6,833 nucleotides of DNA from DATLFI01 sp035524895 (GCA_035524895.1 DATLFI010000403.1:1-6833), one strand, 5' to 3'; positions 1 to 6,522 are shown, numbered from the stretch's first letter. Numbers and translations: made by a program. The notes: generated from the sequence alone by a model not told the origin.

Positions 1-2833
1 CCGAGAGGCCAGGGCTCGAGCCGAAGCCCGAGAGATCGGTTCGCCACAGGGTGTCGCCCGAGGCGAGGATGCTCCTGCGCTCGACCAGCTCGAGCTGGTT
101 GCCTGCCGGATCGTCGTTCAGGATCGCCTCGACCAGCCGCCGCCCTTCGGTGTCCCAGTAGTAGAGTCGTCCCTGGCTCGACCACACCGGTCCGCGGCCA
201 CCGTCCGCGGAAACGCGCACGCGTCGTGACAAGTCTGGGAAGTTGGCGACGTAGACCTGTACCACGGCGTCCAGCTCGTCCGATTCGTAGGCGAACAGTC
301 GTCCGTTCGGCGACAGAGCGCCATTCGTCTCGTTCGCCGGGGTCTCGAGGAGCGGCGACGGAGGACCCGCGGGCCGACCCTCGGCATCGAGGGGCAGCGT
401 CAGCAGGTCCCAGGCCGTGTTGGGCCGCCGCTCCTGGAACACCAGGAGACGGCCGTCGGCCGAGATCGAGTTGGGGTACTGGCGCAGCTCGGACCTGCCG
501 AGGGACCACGTCAGCGAAGCGCCGTGGCTGCGCGCCGCGAACAGGTTGAGCTGCTCTGGGTTGGGCGCGGCGTAGGCCAGGAACTCTCCGTCGGGCGACC
601 ACACCGGCGAGTGGGAAGCCGCGAAGGTCAGGCGAGTCATCGCGCCTCCCTCGAGCTCGAGCAGCCACAGCCCGTCGTCGCCCGAGCGCTGGATGCCAAG
701 CGCCAAGACCCGGCCGTCCGGCGACAACCGTGGTGCAGAGTACGCTCGCGGCGAGGCTGTGGTCACCGGCTCGCGCCGGCCGGAGCGGTCCACCCACACC
801 GGCCGACTCTCCGTCGGGAGAGGCGGTGCGGCCCGGTAGACGAGCATGCCGTTGTCTGCCAGGGCGAACTGCGCGCCGCCGTTCCGCGGGCTGTAACGCA
901 CACCCTCGACCACCAGCGAGGGCGGTCCCAGCAAGCTCCAGCTCTCTGCGTCGAACGGCGTCGCGTGCAGTCGTCCGGCTCGCACCCAGAGCAGGTGTCC
1001 CCGGCCGCCGCGGACCTCGTGGAATCTGGCGTGCGAACCGCCGGAGAAGAGCACCTTGCGACGTTGGCCGGTGAGATCGGCGACCACGATGCTGGCTTCG
1101 TCGAAGCTCTGCCCTTCCTGCTGCACCGTGAACAGGACGCCGAGGCCGCGCGGCAGCGCCGCCGGCCACCGGTGCGAGGCCTCGTTGCGCGCGAGGTCGA
1201 GCTCGGTCAGCGGCTCGAGCGGTCCGCCTTTGGCGTGGACCCGCATCAGGCCGGAGGTCTGCGAAGGTGCGATGACGATGGTGTTCTCGTCGATCCAGGC
1301 GGCGCCCCGCGGATTGTCGCCGACCTCGACCACGGTCTCGACGACGCGGTCCGACATGGACAGGCGCTTGAGCTTGCGGTCCGCGAAGAAGGCCAGGTGG
1401 CGACCGTCCGGAGAGAAGAAGGGGCGCAGCGCGCCTGCAGTGCCCGGCAGCGGGCGAGCCTCGATCTCGCCCAGCGGACGGACCCATAGGTCCCGGTCCT
1501 CGCCGGATCTCCCCACGTACACCACACGCTCGCCGTCCGGCGAGGGAAGCGCCACCGTGCCGTAGTCCTCGTCGAGCGTTACGCCCGGCTCGGGGACCAG
1601 CTCGGCGAGCAGCCGGCTTGCGAAGCCCTCGCGATCGGCCGCGACGAACCACGCGGTGGCGGCTGTGCCCGCCACGGCGGCGCCGACCAGCGCGGGTGCC
1701 AGCCACGACACCAGCCAGTGGCCGCGGCGCACCGCAGCTTTGCCGAATCCCTCCTCCGGCACGCGGTCGAGCCACTCCTCGATCTCGATGCGCACGTCTC
1801 CGATGTCTTGCTGTCGCTCGCGCAGGTCCTTGCGCAAGCACCGCTCGAGCATGCGCTCGATCTCCGGCGGCGTCTCGGGCGGCAACAGGCTCCAGTCCGG
1901 CTCCGAGCGCAGCACGGCGGCGAGCGTGTCCGAAGGGGTGCTCCCGGCGAAGGCGCTCTTCCCCGTGAGCATCTCGTAGAGCACGCAGCCGAAGGCCCAG
2001 ATGTCGGTTCGTTTGTCGACGCTTTGGCCGCGGGCCTGCTCGGGGCTCATGTACCGCGCGGTGCCGAGGATCATGCCGGTCCGCGTGGGATCGCGCTGCT
2101 CGTCGTCCGGCCCCTGCAGGGCCGCGCTCTTGGCGAGGCCGAAGTCCAGGACCTTGATCCGCTGGTGCTCGCCCACCTTGACATTGGCGGGCTTGAGGTC
2201 GCGGTGCACGATCCCCTTGCCGTGCGCCTCCTCGAGCGCGGTGGCGATCTGCCGTGCCATCTCGATGGCGTGGCCGAGCGCCAACGGGCCCTTGCGCAGC
2301 CGTTCGTAGAGGGTCTCGCCCTCGACCAGCTCGAGCACCAGGATCGGACGGCCCTGATGGCGCTCGAGGCCGTATATCGCAGCGATGTGCGGATGGTTGA
2401 GCGACGCGAGCATGCGTGCCTCGCGTTCGAAGCGCATCAGTCGCGCCGGGTCGTCGCCCATCTCCGCTGGCAGCACCTTGATCGCCACCTGACGACCCAG
2501 CACCGGGTCGCGCGCGCGGTAGACCTCGCCCATGCCGCCGGCACCGAGCAACGACAGGATCTCGTACGGACCCAGCCGTTCGCCCACCGAGAGCTCGCGC
2601 GCGGAGTCGAGGTCTCGCGCCAGCTCCTCGCCGAAGTCGCCGGCGAACGCTCCGCCGGGCTGCAGCTCTTCGGTGCCGTCGGCGTGCCCCAGCAGCCGCT
2701 CGACCTTCGCTCGCGTGTCGGGATCCGCGACGCGAGTGCCGAGGAAGCTCGCGCGCTCCGGCTTCGGCACGTCTAGCGCTTCGTCGAGCAGTCGGTCGAG
2801 CTCCTGCCAGCGTTGGTCGTCGGGGGTGGACAT
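1..2833 (-). CDS. Ser/Thr protein kinase with one TM span and TolB-like/PD40 propeller (C-terminus cut off by window edge)
   Basis: The frame reads open from ATG at 2833 to base 1 (944 codons, no stop), so the 3' end lies outside. Residues 1-80 are a helical leader of the kind seen on sigma-linked kinases. The kinase domain (about 88-355) looks catalytically complete: glycine loop GAGGMGEVYRARD (97-109), VAIK lysine K119, HRDLKPAN with D212 and N217, DFG 230-232, and SPE 263-265. It is an RD kinase; Thr250, Thr252 and Thr258 in the activation loop are possible phosphosites. One hydrophobic span (about 373-398) should place the rest outside the cytoplasm. That part carries repeated SPDG-type blades (431, 474, 704, 746, SADG 791, SPNG 841), as in TolB/WD40-like propellers that bind ligands or proteins. 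Known family members are about 850-950 residues, so probably little is missing. No Shine-Dalgarno sequence precedes the ATG. The sigma-factor gene ends 56 bases upstream on the same strand. The stimulus cannot be read from sequence. Confidence 0.95.
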   Translation of the reverse strand, partial: MSTPDDQRWQELDRLLDEALDVPKPERASFLGTRVADPDTRAKVERLLGHADGTEELQPGGAFAGDFGEELARDLDSARELSVGERLGPYEILSLLGAGGMGEVYRARDPVLGRQVAIKVLPAEMGDDPARLMRFEREARMLASLNHPHIAAIYGLERHQGRPILVLELVEGETLYERLRKGPLALGHAIEMARQIATALEEAHGKGIVHRDLKPANVKVGEHQRIKVLDFGLAKSAALQGPDDEQRDPTRTGMILGTARYMSPEQARGQSVDKRTDIWAFGCVLYEMLTGKSAFAGSTPSDTLAAVLRSEPDWSLLPPETPPEIERMLERCLRKDLRERQQDIGDVRIEIEEWLDRVPEEGFGKAAVRRGHWLVSWLAPALVGAAVAGTAATAWFVAADREGFASRLLAELVPEPGVTLDEDYGTVALPSPDGERVVYVGRSGEDRDLWVRPLGEIEARPLPGTAGALRPFFSPDGRHLAFFADRKLKRLSMSDRVVETVVEVGDNPRGAAWIDENTIVIAPSQTSGLMRVHAKGGPLEPLTELDLARNEASHRWPAALPRGLGVLFTVQQEGQSFDEASIVVADLTGQRRKVLFSGGSHARFHEVRGGRGHLLWVRAGRLHATPFDAESWSLLGPPSLVVEGVRYSPRNGGAQFALADNGMLVYRAAPPLPTESRPVWVDRSGRREPVTTASPRAYSAPRLSPDGRVLALGIQRSGDDGLWLLELEGGAMTRLTFAASHSPVWSPDGEFLAYAAPNPEQLNLFAARSHGASLTWSLGRSELRQYPNSISADGRLLVFQERRPNTAWDLLTLPLDAEGRPAGPPSPLLETPANETNGALSPNGRLFAYESDELDAVVQVYVANFPDLSRRVRVSADGGRGPVWSSQGRLYYWDTEGRRLVEAILNDDPAGNQLELVERRSILASGDTLWRTDLSGFGSSPGLS

Positions 2834-2889
2834 GGGGGATGCTGACCGTTGCCTCTAGCGGCCCCGGTGGGGACGCCGCTCGGCGGCTC

Positions 2890-3450
2890 TCACGTCGACA
2901 AGTGCTCCAGGATCCACGCTCTCGCACGCATCCATTCGCGCTGCACGGTGCGGCGCGAGATGTCGAGTGCCGACGCCGTCTCGTCGTCGGAGAGGCCGCC
3001 GAAGAATCGACACTCGACGACTTGCGCCATGCGCTCGCTGTGTCGACGCAGCTCCTGGAGCGCGCGGTCGATGTCGAGGAGCTGCTCGGCCTGGTCCTCG
3101 ATCGAGAGCAGGCTCTCGTCGAGCGAGAGCGGCGCCTCGCCGCCGCCGCGCTTCTCGGCCGTGCGCGCGCGCGCGAAGGACACGATGACCTGGCGCATGG
3201 CGCACGCGGTGACCGCGAGCAGATGGGCACGGTCCCGGACCTGCAGCCCCTCCTGGCGCGCCATCTTGAGGTACACCTCGTGCACGAGCGCCGTGGTGTC
3301 GAGAGTCAGCGCCCGCACGTGGCGGCTGAGCTGCCGGCGCGCGATACGGCGCAGGTCGTCGTAGACCAGGGGCACGAGACGATCCCAGGCGCCGCGATCC
3401 CCGTCGCGGTAGGCGGACAGGAGCTGGGTGATCTCGCCGGTATCGGCCAT
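2890..3450 (-). CDS. ECF-like RNA polymerase sigma factor, ECF43/TIGR02999-type, kinase-associated
   Basis: This 186-residue protein directs RNA polymerase to a regulon. Region 2 spans about residues 7-95 and contains YDDLRRIARRQ followed by LDTTALVHEVYLKM. Region 4 (about 120-183) ends in a helix-turn-helix, with LSDDETASALDISRRTVQRE near 153-172. The DTTALVHE stretch (51-58) sits where classical ECF factors have the acidic DAEDLVQE motif; threonines replace acidic residues, as is typical of the TIGR02999 (Sigma70_ECF, PF07638) group. No anti-sigma factor gene is adjacent. Instead a Ser/Thr kinase follows 56 bases downstream on the same strand, the arrangement known for ECF43 members such as EcfP/PknT of Vibrio, where kinase phosphorylation activates the sigma factor. 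Control of this pair in the same way is inferred. The start is ATG with AGGAG directly abutting it (spacing zero, unusual). The length and the opening residues (EITQLL, then PLVYDDLRRIA) fit the family, and no better start exists nearby. Confidence 0.93.
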   Translation of the reverse strand: MADTGEITQLLSAYRDGDRGAWDRLVPLVYDDLRRIARRQLSRHVRALTLDTTALVHEVYLKMARQEGLQVRDRAHLLAVTACAMRQVIVSFARARTAEKRGGGEAPLSLDESLLSIEDQAEQLLDIDRALQELRRHSERMAQVVECRFFGGLSDDETASALDISRRTVQREWMRARAWILEHLST

Positions 3451-3537
3451 CTCCTGGGTAACTTTCTGGGTAACCGTTGGCAGCGGGCGCGGCGCCTCTT
3501 CGGCGCGCGCTCGCCAGTGGATGTTAGACCGTGACGC
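3451..3537 (-). promoter_or_regulatory. Intergenic leader before the sigma-factor gene: paired CTGGGTAAC repeats, a hairpin and a -10-like box
   Basis: This gap separates the MddA-like stop from the sigma-factor start. Read on the plus strand, CTGGGTAAC occurs at 3454-3462 and again at 3466-3474, an exact 9-base repeat with a period of 12, just upstream of the ATG. A short hairpin (GCGCC at 3492-3496, GGCGC at 3502-3506, loop of 5) lies further upstream but has no T run. ATGTTA at 3521-3526 (TAACAT on the coding strand) resembles a -10 box at 4 of 6 positions; I found no good -35 partner. Whether the sigma gene has its own promoter here or is read through from the methyltransferase gene cannot be decided. 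The repeats could be an operator or chance. Confidence 0.25.
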
Positions 3538-3545
3538 TCAGCGTC
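3533..3545. repeat. Small inverted repeat over the methyltransferase stop codon
   Basis: GACGCT at 3533-3538 and AGCGTC at 3540-3545 are perfect complements around a single base, overlapping the TGA of the MddA-like gene. With only one central base it is a compact palindrome more than a good RNA hairpin. It has no T run, so a terminator role is not supported. It could be a protein-binding dyad or chance in GC-rich DNA. Confidence 0.2.
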
Positions 3546-4371
3546 TGCGCAAACCGCCCCGCTGGCGTGGCCGCAGCCGGGGTAGGAACGCGGGCACACG
3601 GACCAGGTAGCGGCGGTATGGCTCGCCCAGCTCGGCCGCCAGTTGCCGCTCCTCGAGCGCGGACCAGACCACCACGTAGGCGCTGAGAACGGCAGCCAGC
3701 ACCAGGTGGCCGACGGTCATGCTCGGTGTCGCCCACAGCCCGAGCAGCACTCCGAGCATCATGGGGTGGCGAACGAATCGGTAAGCGCCCTCGACCTGGA
3801 AGGACACCCGGCGGTAGGGGCGGTTCGCCCAGAAGCCCGCTACCTGGCGGAGCCCCGCGAGCTCGAAGTGGTCGATCCAGAAGGTCGCCCAGACCGCCAA
3901 GATCCAGCCGAAGGCGCACAGGCCAGCGAGAGCGGCGAACAGCCAAGGAGACTCGGTCTGCCAGACCGGCTCAGGCAGGGGTCTCCAGCCCCACACCAGG
4001 AACGCTAGCCAGGCCGCCGCCACCAGCAGCTCGGTGCTTCGGGTCGCCGGTTTCGGTGCCGCGCCGAAGGGGGCGAGTCTGGGGTGCAATGTCGCCATCG
4101 TCGCGCGCGCGACCGGTAGCGCCAGCAGGAGGCCGAGGTCAATGACCAGGGCTCGGAGCGGATCGACCTGCGGGCCGAGGTCGACGGTTCGTCCCGGCAA
4201 CAGACCGACCACGAAGGCGACGAAGCACGAGAAGCTGACGACAAAGGCCAAATAAGCAAGGAGACCGTAGCCCAGGACCCCCGCTCGAAGCGCTGGACCG
4301 GGTGCCAGTTGGGAACGCTGGTCGGCGGGATCAGGAGGAATCGGAACTGCTCCTCGCGGGATGGAGGCCAC
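3538..4371 (-). CDS. mddA: Integral-membrane methyltransferase, MddA-like (methanethiol S-methyltransferase; NnrU/isoprenylcysteine methyltransferase superfamily)
   Basis: MddA transfers a methyl group from S-adenosylmethionine to methanethiol, giving dimethyl sulfide, in the inner membrane. This 277-residue protein (family about 260) shows about five hydrophobic spans (near 31-57, 73-93, 113-131, 143-165 and 205-238). The C-terminal half matches what I recall of MddA in order: RPLPEPVW (130-137), FELAGLRQV (169-177), a YRFVRHP cofactor-binding motif with R201 and H202, WATPSMTVGH (213-222), LEERQL with E240 and E241, then GEPYRRY (249-255). The RHP and EE pair are general to the phospholipid/isoprenylcysteine methyltransferase fold; FELAGLRQV and ATPSMTVGH are what point to MddA. 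The stretch near 83-100 that I expect to carry a Gln-His pair reads ALPVARATMATLHP here, so the N-terminal half has diverged. The start is GTG with GAAGGA abutting it; an in-frame stop 18 bases upstream excludes longer forms. It lies 87 bases before the sigma gene, same strand. A related thiol or lipid substrate is possible. Confidence 0.75.
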   Translation of the reverse strand: MASIPRGAVPIPPDPADQRSQLAPGPALRAGVLGYGLLAYLAFVVSFSCFVAFVVGLLPGRTVDLGPQVDPLRALVIDLGLLLALPVARATMATLHPRLAPFGAAPKPATRSTELLVAAAWLAFLVWGWRPLPEPVWQTESPWLFAALAGLCAFGWILAVWATFWIDHFELAGLRQVAGFWANRPYRRVSFQVEGAYRFVRHPMMLGVLLGLWATPSMTVGHLVLAAVLSAYVVVWSALEERQLAAELGEPYRRYLVRVPAFLPRLRPRQRGGLRRR

Positions 4372-4574
4372 TCCTTCGCGTCGTGGAGGTCAGGAAGGTC
4401 CAGTGAGGTACTACGCAGCGTGCGTTCCGCCTGCGCCAGAGCCCTTCGGCCCCAGCCACCTCACGGGCTGTTCTGAGGATGGCGGAGGCCGGCCGCCGGC
4501 AGACATCAGAGAGTCGGTCGGACCCCGGTCCTGGTAGTACAATGCTGAGCTCGCCAAGTTCGTCGGGAGGGGGC
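4372..4574. promoter_or_regulatory. Divergent intergenic region with a possible cyclase promoter
   Basis: About 200 bases separate the leftward methyltransferase gene from the rightward cyclase gene, so promoters for both should lie here. TACAAT at 4538-4543 on the plus strand matches the TATAAT -10 box at 5 of 6 positions; no convincing -35 element sits 15-18 bases upstream. A start of transcription near 4550 would leave a leader of about 25 bases containing GGGAGG at 4565-4570, four bases before ATG 4575. This supports 4575 as the cyclase start. I could not pick a promoter for the leftward gene. Confidence 0.25.
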
Positions 4575-6077
4575 ATGAGCTCGGTCGGGCAACTGGCTGG
4601 AGTCGACAGGGAGCTGTTCGAGCGCATGGTCGAGACGGCCTTCGTGGGCGTGCTCGTCGTCGATGCGAATGGCCGGGTGGTCTTCGCCAACCTGTCGCTC
4701 GCAACAATGCTCGGCTGGTCACCGGTCGAGCTGGAGGGCCGCCCTCTGACCGATCTCGTGGCGTCCGATGATGGGGAGGGCGATCCTCGCAGCCTGCGGC
4801 GCTTCCTGCGGAGTGAGCCTCACGCGGAGCGGCCAGCCACCCAGCTCGAGGGCCTGCACCGCGACGGCCGTCGCGTGCCGGTGGAGGTGTCCTTCAGGGA
4901 AGTGGAATCCGGCGGCCGGACCTTCTACGCCGGCTTTGTGCAGGATGTCGGCGAGCGTTTGCGCAGCGACGCTGAAGTGCGCCGCAGCCGATACCAGCTC
5001 CAGATCCTCACCGACGTAACACGAGCCGCACTGGACGCCGACCGGCTACAGCTCGCTCTCGACCGTATCGTGTCCTTCGTGCAGGAGACCTTCGATCTGG
5101 CCGCGGTGCACCTGGTTCGCGTCGAGGATGGCGGAGAGGAGTACATCCTGGCTGCCTCGGCCTGCGCACGCCAGACCGCTCCGGTGGGAGCGAGCTTCGA
5201 GCTGCGCCGCGGCGGGGTGGTCGGCCGAGCCCTGCGCCAGGGCCAGGCCCAGCTCGTGCTGGATACGCGCAGCGACCCCGACTACGTATCACTGCACCAG
5301 GAGGTGCGCTCTGAGCTGGTGGTGCCGATTCGCTATCACGGGCGCCTGCTGGGCGCGATCAACCTCGAGAGCGACGGTCCAGACGTGTTCACCACCGAGA
5401 ACTGCGCTATCTTCGAGACCATCGCCGAGCAGGTGGCCGGCGCGGTACACCACGCCTCGGTTCAACGACGCCTCGCCGAGGCGCAGGCGGCACTTCAGGA
5501 GTCCCACCGGGCTTTGCGCCGGGCCAACCTGCGACTCGCGCGCCTGTCGCGCACCGACGATCTCACGCAGCTCAAGAATCGCCGCTCGTTCGACGAGGCG
5601 CTGCAACGCGAGTGGCGACGGGCGATTCGTTCCGGCCGACCGCTTTCGCTGCTCATCCTCGACCTCGACCACTTCAAAGACCTCAATGACTCCGCTGGCC
5701 ACCAGGCCGGAGACGCGACGCTGCGCGCGGTCGCGGCGACCGTCCGCAGTTGGGCTCGTCGAGCGGGCGAGGTCGCTGCGCGCTATGGCGGAGACGAGCT
5801 GGCCGTGATCCTCCCCAGCACCGACGAGAGCGCAGCCCGCACCCTGGCGGAGCGACTGCGCGCAGCGGTGCAGGAGCTGAGCGCCATCCATCCAGCCACG
5901 GGTTGCGTCGTCACCGCCAGCATCGGCGTCGCTACCGCTAGGCCGGCTCCCGGCGGCGACCCCGAATCGCTGCTGTCGGCGGCCGACCAGGCGCTGTATC
6001 GCGCGAAGGCCGGCGGGCGAAACCGGGTCGAGCCCGGTCGTATGCCGCGACGGCTCGAGCAAGCTCGGGGGGCCTGA
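4575..6077 (+). CDS. PAS-GAF-GGDEF diguanylate cyclase
   Basis: This 500-residue soluble protein should make c-di-GMP from two GTP under control of two sensor domains; there is no signal peptide or membrane span. A PAS domain (about 14-126) opens with FERMVETAFVGVLVVDANG and ends in the FYAGFVQDVGERLR linker. A GAF domain follows (about 143-293; LVVPIRYHGRLLGAINLES is its core), then a coiled-coil linker (297-323), then GGDEF (324-485). Catalytic features are present: DDLTQLKNRR (328-337), DLDHFKDLND (363-372), GHQAGD (375-380), and GGDEL at 405-409 instead of GGDEF. The inhibitory RxxD site reads RAGE (396-399). ATG 4575 is preferred because GGGAGG lies four bases upstream. ATG 4479 in the same frame would add 32 low-complexity residues using codons unlike the rest (ACA, TCA, AGT, CCA). 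The ligands of PAS and GAF are unknown. It is transcribed away from the kinase group and converges on the small gene downstream. Confidence 0.93.
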   Translation: MSSVGQLAGVDRELFERMVETAFVGVLVVDANGRVVFANLSLATMLGWSPVELEGRPLTDLVASDDGEGDPRSLRRFLRSEPHAERPATQLEGLHRDGRRVPVEVSFREVESGGRTFYAGFVQDVGERLRSDAEVRRSRYQLQILTDVTRAALDADRLQLALDRIVSFVQETFDLAAVHLVRVEDGGEEYILAASACARQTAPVGASFELRRGGVVGRALRQGQAQLVLDTRSDPDYVSLHQEVRSELVVPIRYHGRLLGAINLESDGPDVFTTENCAIFETIAEQVAGAVHHASVQRRLAEAQAALQESHRALRRANLRLARLSRTDDLTQLKNRRSFDEALQREWRRAIRSGRPLSLLILDLDHFKDLNDSAGHQAGDATLRAVAATVRSWARRAGEVAARYGGDELAVILPSTDESAARTLAERLRAAVQELSAIHPATGCVVTASIGVATARPAPGGDPESLLSAADQALYRAKAGGRNRVEPGRMPRRLEQARGA

Positions 6078-6111
6078 CGAGTTACTGCCGTTCGCGCGCA
6101 GCAATCCCCGC

Positions 6112-6147
6112 GGGCCCGACCTCTCGGCCCACCCGCCCGGGGTGGGC
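6112..6147. terminator. Two overlapping GC hairpins between convergent genes, possible bidirectional terminator
   Basis: GCCCACCC (6127-6134) and GGGTGGGC (6140-6147) form a perfect 8-bp stem with a 5-base loop. A second stem pairs GGGCC-GA (6112-6119, one bulged C at 6117) with TCGGCCC (6124-6130) around a CCTC loop. They share 6127-6130, so only one can form at a time. The site lies between the cyclase stop (6077) and the stop of the opposing gene (6153), where a terminator for both is expected. Neither stem is followed by a clear T run on its strand; plus-strand bases after the first are TTGGGT. Termination by hairpin alone is common in GC-rich genomes, but the call is inferred. Confidence 0.5.
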
Positions 6148-6152
6148 TTGGG

Positions 6153-6512
6153 TCAATGCACCGCCCTGGTGTGCGAACCCTCTTCTTCGACCTCGAGACC
6201 GTGGCTGAGGATGAAGAAGTAGGCGGCGAAACGGTCCGATTCGGTCTCGCTGATGAGCTCGAAGAGGTGCTCGCCCTCCTCCTGCTCTCCGCGGTTCTCG
6301 ACGTAAGCAACCCGCTCCGGGTCCACCGCCACTTCGCCGATCAACCGCTTGCCGCGGATGAGCTGCGCTACCAGGGTGGAAGCGTCATTGCCGAGCCACC
6401 AATGGAAGTCCTCGTCGTCGCACAGCAAGGCGTCGGGACTGCCAGCTCGGAGCACGCAGTTGGGGTGCTCCACGAGCCAGTTCCAAAAGGCCTCGAGCGA
6501 AAGGGTCGACAT
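6153..6512 (-). CDS. Hypothetical acidic protein, 119 residues, function unknown
   Basis: I cannot assign a function. The protein begins MSTLSLEAFWNWLVEHPN, has a tryptophan- and aspartate-rich stretch CDDEDFHWWLGNDAS (31-45), a mixed middle LIRGKRLIGEVAVDPERVAYV (about 51-71), and an acidic second half (ENRGEQEEGEHLFELISETES) leading to FAAYFFILSHGLEVEEEG. There is no signal peptide or membrane span, so it should be cytosolic; the pattern suggests a small alpha/beta domain. Coding on this strand is supported by strong G/C preference at third positions and by a natural amino-acid composition; the opposite-strand frame looks like a shadow. No Shine-Dalgarno sequence precedes the ATG, and the frame is open for 79 further codons to an ATG at 6749, but that extension is rich in Arg, Pro and His and runs into the palindrome, so 6512 is preferred. 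It converges with the cyclase gene. Confidence 0.75.
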   Translation of the reverse strand: MSTLSLEAFWNWLVEHPNCVLRAGSPDALLCDDEDFHWWLGNDASTLVAQLIRGKRLIGEVAVDPERVAYVENRGEQEEGEHLFELISETESDRFAAYFFILSHGLEVEEEGSHTRAVH

Positions 6513-6522
6513 GGGAGGGGCA

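Noticed and set aside
524..1489. 321-codon open frame on the plus strand across the propeller part of the kinase
   Set aside because: Shadow of the real frame on the minus strand, with Arg/Ala/Gly-rich composition and no domain signature.
1718..2776. 352-codon open frame on the plus strand across the kinase gene
   Set aside because: It lies wholly antisense to a kinase domain with all catalytic motifs. Long antisense frames are expected in GC-rich genes, and the product has no recognisable family signature.
2839..3534. 231-codon open frame on the plus strand opposite the sigma factor
   Set aside because: The minus-strand product is a full-length sigma factor with regions 2 and 4; the plus-strand frame is its antisense shadow.
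4481..4500. GGCGG/CCGCC inverted repeat upstream of the cyclase
   Set aside because: Short, with a GC-only core that forms by chance in this composition; no regulatory context supports it.
5289..6104. 271-codon open frame on the minus strand opposite the cyclase
   Set aside because: Antisense to a well-defined GAF-GGDEF region with intact catalytic motifs; composition is typical of a shadow frame.
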